Assembly (NCBI GenBank): GCA_030039755.1
Contig: JASHUY010000056.1
Location: 1-56,430, forward strand
Source: Acidimicrobiales bacterium
GTDB taxonomy: Bacteria; Actinomycetota; Acidimicrobiia; Acidimicrobiales; RAAP-2
Direction: 5' to 3'
DNA length: 56,430 nt
The position numbers and the translations under genes are program-made. Within the stretch, counting starts at the first letter, position 1, and every line of letters starts with the position of its first letter. Positions 50,437 to 56,430 of the stretch are shown one piece after another. The notes beneath the pieces were generated by a model. That model was not told where the DNA came from. It saw only the letters and a program-made list of their open reading frames with translations, and ran no database searches.

Positions 50437-51618
50437 TCAGCCGGGGGTGATCGTGCCCGTGTCGCGCCTCGTCTCCCGGAGCTTCGCGAGCAGCTCCGGC
50501 TGGGAGTGCACGCCGAATTTCTGGAAGATCGCCGAGAGGTGGTTCCTCACGGTGCTCTGGCTGAGGTAGAGCTCGGCGGCGATCTGCGGCACCCGCTCTC
50601 CACGTCCGAGGCGCGAGAGGATCCCCCACTGGCGGGCCGTGAGGTCCCCGAGGTCCGGCATCGCCCGGGTGCCCGCCTGGGCGGGCAGCTCGGCCACGTC
50701 CGCGAGGATCCGGGCCGCACGCACCTCGGCACCGATCCGCTGCAGGCGGAGCTCGAGCTCGCGCACGCGTGCCGAGGGGTCCTTCGCCACGCGGGGGTCG
50801 ACCCCGCCCACCAGTGCGAAGACCCTCCGCCCGCCGTCGCCCGGCTCTCGTCGAGGTTTGCCGCCGATGGCGCGCCCGGCGGCCATCGGGGCATAGAGGA
50901 CCCACACGTCGACCTCGGCGCTCCCGGGACAGCGCAGCCTGCCCCTCCGCGGAGGCTCGGTTGGCAGAGGTTCGGTTGGCAGAGGCTCGGCCCTCGGAGG
51001 CTCTGCGCGGGTCGCCGAGCCTCGGCCGGCCGGTCCCACGCCCGGCGCGCCGGCGCGATCGTCTACGGGTTCGACCAGGTCCACGAGTGACCGGCCGACG
51101 ATGTCGTCGGCGCACAGGTTCGAGAGGTTGGCGACATCCTTGCTCACCGCCTCCACCCGCCAGTGGCGGTCGGCGATGCCCACGACGATGGTGCAGAGCG
51201 ACCGCCACGGCGCGGTCGGGTCACGTCCGGCGCGACCGAGCTCGCCCATCGGCAGGGCGAGCGAGATGCCGCCGCGGCACCCGTCGACTGTCACGGTCCG
51301 CGACCACACCCACACCGGGACGAGCGTCCCTGTGCCGCGGCGGAGGGTCCGGCGCGACCGGCCCTCGTCCACGACCCCCGACTCCAAGGCGGCGAGCATC
51401 GTGGCGACGGCGTTGCCGGGTCCCGAGAAGAAGTCGGCGAGCCTCCTCCCGATGATCCGGTCTGCAGGCAGCCCCACGAGGTCCTCCATCCTGGGGCTGA
51501 CGAGCACGATGGTCCCCTCGGGCGCAGTCCAGACGGAGAACGGCGCATCCGACCCTTCGAGCGCGAGCCGGACTTCCTCCTCGCTGCCCTCGACGGCCGC
51601 CGACTCCATCTGTGGCAT
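50437..51618 (-). CDS. PAS-domain LuxR-type transcriptional regulator
   Basis: 393 residues. Residues about 20-130 form a PAS domain (FSVWTAPEGTIVLVSPRMEDLVGLPADRIIGRRLADFF), a second PAS-like segment lies at about 145-185 and a variable linker with PLPTE repeats at about 205-225. At the C-terminus is a LuxR helix-turn-helix: LTARQWGILSRLGRGERVPQIAAELYLSQSTVRNHLSAIFQKFGVHSQPELLA. There is no receiver domain, so a small ligand or redox signal bound by PAS is expected. The linker repeat is encoded by 15-bp units near 50945-50990. Confidence 0.9.
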   Translation of the reverse strand: MPQMESAAVEGSEEEVRLALEGSDAPFSVWTAPEGTIVLVSPRMEDLVGLPADRIIGRRLADFFSGPGNAVATMLAALESGVVDEGRSRRTLRRGTGTLVPVWVWSRTVTVDGCRGGISLALPMGELGRAGRDPTAPWRSLCTIVVGIADRHWRVEAVSKDVANLSNLCADDIVGRSLVDLVEPVDDRAGAPGVGPAGRGSATRAEPPRAEPLPTEPLPTEPPRRGRLRCPGSAEVDVWVLYAPMAAGRAIGGKPRREPGDGGRRVFALVGGVDPRVAKDPSARVRELELRLQRIGAEVRAARILADVAELPAQAGTRAMPDLGDLTARQWGILSRLGRGERVPQIAAELYLSQSTVRNHLSAIFQKFGVHSQPELLAKLRETRRDTGTITPG

Positions 51619-51959
51619 CGCGCCGCCCTCCCGTCTGGCGGAAGCCGATGGGAGCCCAAATCATCGCGCTGAAGCAGGGGCGGACGCCGCGTCAATCGCT
51701 AGTGGTGGCGCGCGTCAGCGCGTCGGTGCATTCAGCAGCAACGAGGACGGGTCGTTGAGGTAGAGCCCGAACGTCCAGACGAAGGCATTCCGGCGCCGAG
51801 CGTCGGAACTACGGGGGATCCCTCGTCCCCCGGTGAGGTTGTTAAGGCCAGGCGCGATCGCGCTTGTATATCTACATACTATACAGTACAGTGACGGGGG
51901 TGAAGGACCTTGGCCGCAAGTCAGCGGCTCACTCCGAGGCTCGGTGAGCCCGGCACGAA
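51619..51959 (+). promoter_or_regulatory. Intergenic region with the AT-rich promoter of the toxin-antitoxin-like island
   Basis: No gene supported. An AT-rich block at 51863-51892 (TTGTATATCTACATACTATA and on) contains TATATC and TATACA hexamers, the inverted repeat GTAT-ATCTAC-ATAC and the direct repeat ACAGTACAGT. In this GC-rich DNA it is the obvious promoter/operator, and the ribbon-helix-helix antitoxin is the likely autorepressor. The exact -10 cannot be fixed. Confidence 0.5.
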
Positions 51960-52250
51960 GTGGCAGCACAAAGAGGAGGGTACTTCCTCCCCGAATTCGA
52001 GTGGGACGAGAACAACGAAGAGAAACTCCTCAAGAGCCACGCGGTGTCGGCGTGGGAGGTCGAACAGTGCTTCGCCAACCGGCACACCAAGCGCCGTCAC
52101 GGAGACGCTCTGCTGATGCTCGGCAAGACGGACGGTGACCGGATGCTCTTTCTCGTTTACGAGCAGAAGAGCACAGGGGTCATCCGCGTGTACAGCGCCC
52201 GCGACATGACGGAGAAGGAACGGCGAACGTACCGCCGCTACGCAAGATGA
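51960..52250 (+). CDS. BrnT-like toxin (RelE-fold ribonuclease family)
   Basis: 96 residues; GTG 51960 is the only start before the conserved part. The pattern is BrnT-like: FEWDENNEEKLLKSHAVSAWEVEQCF, a central RRHGDALLMLGKTDGDRMLFLVY, and the closing IRVYSARDMTEKERRTYRRY, where the Arg and final Tyr/Arg residues are typical of the ribonuclease surface. BrnT toxins cut mRNA and are blocked by BrnA. The next gene overlaps its end by 4 bases (ATGA) and begins with ribbon-helix-helix modules, so order (toxin first) and coupling match brnT-brnA. GC is lower than in surrounding genes. Confidence 0.75.
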   Translation: MAAQRGGYFLPEFEWDENNEEKLLKSHAVSAWEVEQCFANRHTKRRHGDALLMLGKTDGDRMLFLVYEQKSTGVIRVYSARDMTEKERRTYRRYAR

Positions 52251-53236
52251 ACATCCCACCGACAAGCAAGATGACGAACACTCGCTGGGATGAGCTCCTG
52301 GACCACGATTGGTCCGAGTCGTGGGACTCGCTCCCCGAAGCACCGGCTCTCGTGCCCGGGCCCAAGTCGGCACAGATCACGTTACGGATGCCGCGGTCGC
52401 TCGTCGAACGAGTGAAGCGCGTCGCGGCAGCACGTTCACTGCCGTACCACGCGCTCGCTCGCTCATGGATCGCCGAGGCGCTCAGGCACCCGCAGACGAC
52501 TGACCTCGTCGAGTACGAGAGCGAGCCGCAGTCTGAGCAGCTCAACATCAAGCTCGACCGGGCAGTCCTCGATCGGCTGAAGGAGCGCGCGCATGAACGG
52601 GGCGTTCCATACCATCGCCTGGCTCGGATTTGGATCGAGGCGGAGACCACCCTCGCTGAACAGGCCCTCGGCTTCGATTCGACGGCGGTACGACCGCCAC
52701 CTATGAAGGAGCTGATGGTCCTCCTCCTCCACGCGACGAACCGTGAGGGTGAGTCCGCCATTCGAGGGATGACCCGCCTCCAAAAGCTTCTCTTCGTCGT
52801 CGAACAGCAGCTCAAGGCGAAGAGCTCCTTCTACGCCTTCAACTTCGGACCGTTCAACGAGGAAGTCAACGACACCGCCCACGCCCTCGAGGTGGCTGGC
52901 TTCATCAAGAACTCCGAGGCACAGTCCCCCGGTCCGCCGTCGTTTCGCGAAATGATGTCTTCGGTCTCCCGCCGAGCCAGCTCCGCAGAAAGCGGAACGA
53001 CGGTTGTCGAGTTCGCGCTCAGTGACAAGGGTCATGAAGCTGCAGAGCGTCTACGTCACTCTAGTGCCGCGTACGAACAACTCTTTTCGTTCGTCGAGTC
53101 CGTCAAGCAAGAGTGGGACACGTCTGACGTCAGGGATCTCGTAGCACGGGTATACGAGACGTATCCCGCGTATACGGAGAAATCCGTGATCCAAGAAGAG
53201 GTCGAACTTCATCGCAGGCGTCGCAAATCGAGCTGA
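52247..53236 (+). CDS. Antitoxin-like protein: two ribbon-helix-helix modules fused to a C-terminal domain
   Basis: 329 residues from ATG 52247. Two homologous BrnA/CopG-like modules: QITLRMPRSLVERVKRVAAARSLPYHALARSWIAEAL (about 44-80) and QLNIKLDRAVLDRLKERAHERGVPYHRLARIWIEAE (about 98-135). The rest (about 150-325) is unlike BrnA: MTRLQKLLFVVEQQL followed by YAFNFGPFNEEVNDTAHALEVAGFI. This resembles the Panacea/SocA (DUF4065) or winged-helix layout in which a KL motif is followed by an aromatic-GP motif. Being 3-4 times longer than BrnA with two DNA-binding modules in one chain is unusual. Antitoxin role is inferred from position; the extra domain may bind the next protein. Confidence 0.7.
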   Translation: MNIPPTSKMTNTRWDELLDHDWSESWDSLPEAPALVPGPKSAQITLRMPRSLVERVKRVAAARSLPYHALARSWIAEALRHPQTTDLVEYESEPQSEQLNIKLDRAVLDRLKERAHERGVPYHRLARIWIEAETTLAEQALGFDSTAVRPPPMKELMVLLLHATNREGESAIRGMTRLQKLLFVVEQQLKAKSSFYAFNFGPFNEEVNDTAHALEVAGFIKNSEAQSPGPPSFREMMSSVSRRASSAESGTTVVEFALSDKGHEAAERLRHSSAAYEQLFSFVESVKQEWDTSDVRDLVARVYETYPAYTEKSVIQEEVELHRRRRKSS

Positions 53237-53239
53237 AGC

Positions 53240-54490
53240 ATGGCACCACTGCACCACATCGTCCGGATTCGTCAGCCCGACGACTTTCAATACATTCGAG
53301 CCGGTCTCATGGACGAAATAGTTGTCAATGCCAACCAGCTCGAGAACAGTGTGCAGTCAACTGCGGCGGTCCTCTGGAGGTCGACGTTGCAATTCAGTGT
53401 TGACCCGGTGCTCTGGCGGTTCCAGCTTCCGGCCTGGTCCGACAACGGGAAGGGTGACGTCAAGCGGAACTACAAGCGGTTGGGCGCCGCCTACGCTCGG
53501 GGAACGGGACTCACGCTCGGTCCCACGCCGATGGTCGACGTCGTGGCAACCGACGAGCAGTGGCGGATGATCGCCCGAAACGCCGTGACTTACCAGCGTG
53601 ACCGGCTCCTGAGCGTACCCACGCAACTCGAGCTCCTCGATGACCTTCGGGAGCTGCGTCCGAGCCGGTTGGTTGCACCCGCCCTCGTCGCATTCAGCGA
53701 GAACGAGGACCGGCTGAACCGACTCATGGTGGAGGCGTCCGCTGAAGCAGTTGGCCAAGCTGTCGGCGCACAGGTCATCATCCCCGTGGAACGTCTTTTG
53801 GACCGCGCACAGCTCGACGCAACCCTTGCGGCCGCCCCGTCGGATGGCGTCAACGCCTACCTCATATGGACTCCCAAGATCACCGAGGAAAGACTCATCG
53901 TCGGGGACACGATGTTGTCCGCCCTGATCTACGCGGTCACCACGCTGGCAGAGCGCGGGATCGCCGTTGGTCATCAGTACGCGAACTACGCGATCTTCAC
54001 TCTCCATTCTGCTGGGCTGGCAGCGGTGACGCACCACCTCGGTTGGACCGATCACGGCGAGCCGGCCGAGGAACAGGGACCGCGGACTCGCTCCTGTCAG
54101 CTGTACGTTCCCGGTGTCCGTCACTGCTTGAAGTTTCCCGAAGCGAACATCTTGGGACGGTCACTGAGCCCAGAAGATTACGTGGAGCATTTCTGTGATT
54201 GCGCCTTCTGTGCAGGAGCCTTTCAAGACGGTCTGCACCCTCTCGACATCTTGTTGGGGATGCACTCCGTCGCTGTCGGCGACCACGTCCGATGGACGCC
54301 GACGTCTCAGGCTGTCGGTGCCAATACCTGGCACTTCCTCCTCAATCGTCGACTCGAGGTCGACGCGTTCTCACGATCCCCTGCCTCCGACGTGCTCGCC
54401 CGTGACATTGAACGTGCCGCCTCTCTGAACCGCCTTGGGGATGTCAACCGGCTCGAGCACCTCGCCAACGGCTTGCCGGCCGCCTCGTAG
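53240..54490 (+). CDS. Unknown protein with a CxCxxC cluster, possibly a TGT/DpdA-like TIM barrel
   Basis: 416 residues from ATG 53240, 3 bases after the antitoxin-like gene, so cotranscribed. No clear family. Alternating strand/helix segments such as LVAPALVAFSENEDRLNRLMVEAS, AYLIWTPKIT and ERGIAVGHQYANYAIFTLHSAGLAAVTHHLGW look like successive units of a TIM barrel. Near the C-terminus is HFCDCAFCAG, a CxCxxC, with later His residues (NTWHFLL), similar to the zinc site of tRNA-guanine transglycosylases and DpdA. If so, it would exchange a base in RNA or DNA. No signal peptide or membrane span. Its 3' end overlaps the HAD gene by 120 bases. Confidence 0.45.
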   Translation: MAPLHHIVRIRQPDDFQYIRAGLMDEIVVNANQLENSVQSTAAVLWRSTLQFSVDPVLWRFQLPAWSDNGKGDVKRNYKRLGAAYARGTGLTLGPTPMVDVVATDEQWRMIARNAVTYQRDRLLSVPTQLELLDDLRELRPSRLVAPALVAFSENEDRLNRLMVEASAEAVGQAVGAQVIIPVERLLDRAQLDATLAAAPSDGVNAYLIWTPKITEERLIVGDTMLSALIYAVTTLAERGIAVGHQYANYAIFTLHSAGLAAVTHHLGWTDHGEPAEEQGPRTRSCQLYVPGVRHCLKFPEANILGRSLSPEDYVEHFCDCAFCAGAFQDGLHPLDILLGMHSVAVGDHVRWTPTSQAVGANTWHFLLNRRLEVDAFSRSPASDVLARDIERAASLNRLGDVNRLEHLANGLPAAS

Positions 54491-55165
54491 AGAGACGAGA
54501 CGCCGCCAGAGGTCCTCGTCCGCCTCCTCCAGCGAGGACAGGACGGCGTCGGCGATCGCGAACGCCGGGTCGTCGCGCTCCCCCGCCGCAGGCACCGCAA
54601 CGCAGGTCATGCGCGCCGCCTTCGCCGCCAGCACTCCCGCAGGCGCGTCCTCCCATACGAGGCAGCGGTCGGGTTCGACCCCCAGGCGTGCCGCGGTGGT
54701 GAGGAACACGGCCGGGTGGGGCTTGCCGTAGGGCTCGTCCTCGGCGGAGTGGGCGAAGGCGAACTGGGAAGCCAGCCCGAAGCGCTCGAGCACGAAGGAG
54801 ATGAGCCGGTGCTCGGAGGACGAGGCGAGCGCGAGCAGGAGCCCGTGGTCCCGGCACAGAGAGATCGCGGTCCCGACACCGGGCTGCAACCGTCCCTTCA
54901 CCCCGATCAGGTCGATGACGCGGTCCACGATCTGCCGCGCCACCTCGTCGGTGGACGGCCCGTCCCAGGGGAACCGGTCGTGCCAGGCGCGCGTCACCTC
55001 GCGGACGAAGACCCCTTTCGTCCGTCGAGGATCACCCTGCGCGACCGGGACGCCGAGCGCGCCGAGCACCTCCACCTCCGCGTCGTGCCACAGCGGCTCG
55101 GAGTCGACGAGCAGCCCGTCCATGTCGAAGATCGCCGCCCTGAACGGCGACGCGCCGTCGTCCAC
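54371..55165 (-). CDS. HAD-superfamily hydrolase (phosphatase/phosphomutase type)
   Basis: 264 residues. Motif I DMDGLLVDSEPLW has both catalytic Asp residues, motif II is ALASSSEHRL, motif III Lys in YGKPHPAVF, and motif IV WEDAPAGVLAAKAA. The cap between motifs I and II is the helical type of beta-phosphoglucomutase and hexitol/2-deoxyglucose phosphatases. It dephosphorylates a small sugar phosphate. The family usually ends soon after LEEADEDLWRRL; here about 40 more residues are read antisense through the end of the island gene, suggesting its original end was replaced. Confidence 0.87.
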   Translation of the reverse strand: MDDGASPFRAAIFDMDGLLVDSEPLWHDAEVEVLGALGVPVAQGDPRRTKGVFVREVTRAWHDRFPWDGPSTDEVARQIVDRVIDLIGVKGRLQPGVGTAISLCRDHGLLLALASSSEHRLISFVLERFGLASQFAFAHSAEDEPYGKPHPAVFLTTAARLGVEPDRCLVWEDAPAGVLAAKAARMTCVAVPAAGERDDPAFAIADAVLSSLEEADEDLWRRLVSLRGGRQAVGEVLEPVDIPKAVQRGGTFNVTGEHVGGRGS

Positions 55166-55205
55166 TCACATCCTCCTCGCGAGCTTGCGTACGCACTTTT
55201 GGGTA

Positions 55206-55234
55206 TTGACGGCGTGCCCGTCGTTGCCTACAAC
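55206..55234 (+). promoter_or_regulatory. Sigma70-type promoter of the secreted repeat protein gene
   Basis: TTGACG (55206-55211), 17 bp, TACAAC (55229-55234); start expected near 55241, giving a leader of about 97 bases to the ATG at 55338. It is the best consensus match seen in the window. Confidence 0.65.
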
Positions 55235-55337
55235 GTTGCCACGCCCATCGATTGCGGTGGGACGCGAGAAGAGCCGGGCGGGGTCGGCAGAGGACCGGGC
55301 GGACGGTCCACCTCGCTTGGCGGAAGGCGAGGGCCAA

Positions 55338-56420
55338 ATGGCTGGTCGGAAGACCGCCCCGTGGCGGGTCGGCATCTCGGTGATCGCGGCGTCGGCCGCC
55401 GTCGCCGCGTTCGGGTTGGCAGGCGCGGCCGGTGCGGGCCCGGCGGCGCCACGCCCGCCCGGTCCCTCGGCGACCATCGACGCCGAGACGGTCTCCCCCT
55501 ACGGCCCGATCCTCGTCGCGACATTCACAGGGCACAAGCTGTCGCTCTACGAGATCTCGAGCGACCACCCGCCGGTGTTCGGCTGCACGACGGTCGTCGA
55601 GCCGACGTTCGAGGGGACATTCCCCTGCACCGGGCCCTTCGCGTTCGCGACACCGACAACGTCGGAGTGGCCCGCGCTCACCTCGACAGGGCCCGTCGTC
55701 GTGGGTCCCGGTGTGAACCGCTTCCTCGTGGGGACGGTCCGGCGTCCCGGGGTCGGGAACCAGGTCACCTACGCCGGCCACCCCCTGTACCTCTTCCCGA
55801 CACCGACAAGGGCGCCGACAACATTCTTCGGAGAGGGCTTCCTCGAGACCGTGCTCCCGGTGCCGCCGTGGCACGGGCTGTGGGACCTCGTGTCGGCGGC
55901 GTCCGGCAACCCCGCGAGCGGCGACGCGGTTCTCGAGCCGGGGACCACGCCGACGCACGGGACGGTCCTGTCCGTGAAGGAGTACCCGGGCGTCGGCGGG
56001 TTCGCGATCGCGGTCTACGAGTTCTGCCCGGGACAAGCCGGTCCGGGTCAGGGCCACGGCCCGTGGGCCGTTCCCCTGGGGTGCAAACCCGGGGGGCTGC
56101 CCTCCGCGCCCGGCTCGCCGCCACTGTCGGTCGGGCCGCCGGGGCTCGGCACAGCCAACTGGATCCCCGTCCTCACCCAGGGTGCGCCCACGGCCGCCGG
56201 CGGCGTGACGGCGGGGAGCCTCGGGACCGTGCGCACCTCCGAGGGGACACAGGTGACGTTCGACGGCCGCCCGCTCTACATCTACTCGAGCGAGATGGCG
56301 GTCTGGACACCGCCCTACGACCCGTCGTCCCCGACGTCCCCGTTGACGACGGGAACCGCGGGCAACGGCGCGGGCGAGCCCGGCCCCGGCGGGACGGCCA
56401 CGCTGATCCCGCTGTCCTGA
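55338..56420 (+). CDS. Secreted protein with PF03640-like lipoprotein repeats
   Basis: 360 residues from ATG 55338. Signal peptide: VGISVIAASAAVAAFGLAGAAGAGPAAP. Two or more repeats with the pattern VGTVRRPGVGNQVTYAGHPLYLF and LGTVRTSEGTQVTFDGRPLYIY, as in COG4315/PF03640 proteins (TY.G.PLY.F). The Pro/Gly-rich linkers and C-terminal tail look extracellular. Function unknown; members are exported, sometimes lipid-linked, but no lipobox Cys follows the signal here. About 12 ACA Thr codons, in line with other exported proteins in the window. It ends 10 bases before the window edge. Confidence 0.8.
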   Translation: MAGRKTAPWRVGISVIAASAAVAAFGLAGAAGAGPAAPRPPGPSATIDAETVSPYGPILVATFTGHKLSLYEISSDHPPVFGCTTVVEPTFEGTFPCTGPFAFATPTTSEWPALTSTGPVVVGPGVNRFLVGTVRRPGVGNQVTYAGHPLYLFPTPTRAPTTFFGEGFLETVLPVPPWHGLWDLVSAASGNPASGDAVLEPGTTPTHGTVLSVKEYPGVGGFAIAVYEFCPGQAGPGQGHGPWAVPLGCKPGGLPSAPGSPPLSVGPPGLGTANWIPVLTQGAPTAAGGVTAGSLGTVRTSEGTQVTFDGRPLYIYSSEMAVWTPPYDPSSPTSPLTTGTAGNGAGEPGPGGTATLIPLS

Positions 56421-56430
56421 TCCCGCCGTC

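Noticed and set aside
51960-52250. Calling the toxin gene brnT outright
   Set aside because: The pattern fits, but the partner is far from a standard BrnA and no alignment could be run, so only a BrnT-like call is given.

Overview
The window is high-GC DNA with frequent GTG/TTG starts, strong GGAGG-type ribosome sites, stop/start overlaps (ATGA, GTGA) and hairpins without U-tracts. It reads as a chromosome segment of an actinobacterium, probably a free-living heterotroph (three kinds of solute uptake system, oxidases, a secreted sedolisin). An Acidimicrobiia-like lineage is my guess, not a demonstrated assignment. I saw no rRNA, tRNA, CRISPR array or insertion sequence. The window begins inside a sirtuin gene.

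Layout. (1) 705-6640, minus strand: a small-peptide secretion locus. It holds a 54-aa double-glycine precursor, a parvulin-like protein, a C39-peptidase ABC exporter carrying two cyclic-nucleotide-binding domains, and an MBL-fold hydrolase. A second precursor (19289-19435), next to a CRP-like regulator, has the same 28-residue leader, the same promoter/operator and a similar terminator. I regard this as a cyclic-nucleotide-linked peptide secretion system. (2) 6687-16740: a carbohydrate or acid-sugar catabolic island with an enolase-superfamily enzyme, a ribose-type ABC importer, an alcohol dehydrogenase, an FAD oxidoreductase, and a UGSC-type selenoprotein whose Sec codon is the in-frame TGA at 15272-15274, followed by its usual large partner. 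(3) 16997-18907: an orphan oligopeptide-binding protein of visibly lower GC. (4) 20599-26877: a secreted S53 peptidase, an MpaB-like oxygenase, IleRS and a Nudix hydrolase. (5) 26799-40046, minus strand: an eleven-gene catabolic run (LysR, gamma-family PLP enzyme, THI5-type ABC importer, sarcosine-oxidase-like enzyme, pseudouridine-phosphate glycosidase, SelA-like PLP enzyme, 2OG oxygenase, PfkB kinase, E1-type ThDP enzyme). PsuG plus PfkB suggests catabolism of a C-nucleoside, perhaps a modified pseudouridine. (6) 40368-48695: a TetR regulator, a copper amine oxidase and a complete Opp/Dpp importer. (7) 48780-51618: DinB, TetR and PAS-LuxR genes. (8) 51960-54490: a three-gene island (BrnT-like toxin, double ribbon-helix-helix antitoxin fused to an extra domain, and a large protein with a CxCxxC cluster). 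(9) 54371-56420: a HAD phosphatase and a secreted repeat protein.

Global pattern. Genes for exported proteins use the threonine codon ACA heavily, while neighbouring cytoplasmic genes almost never do.
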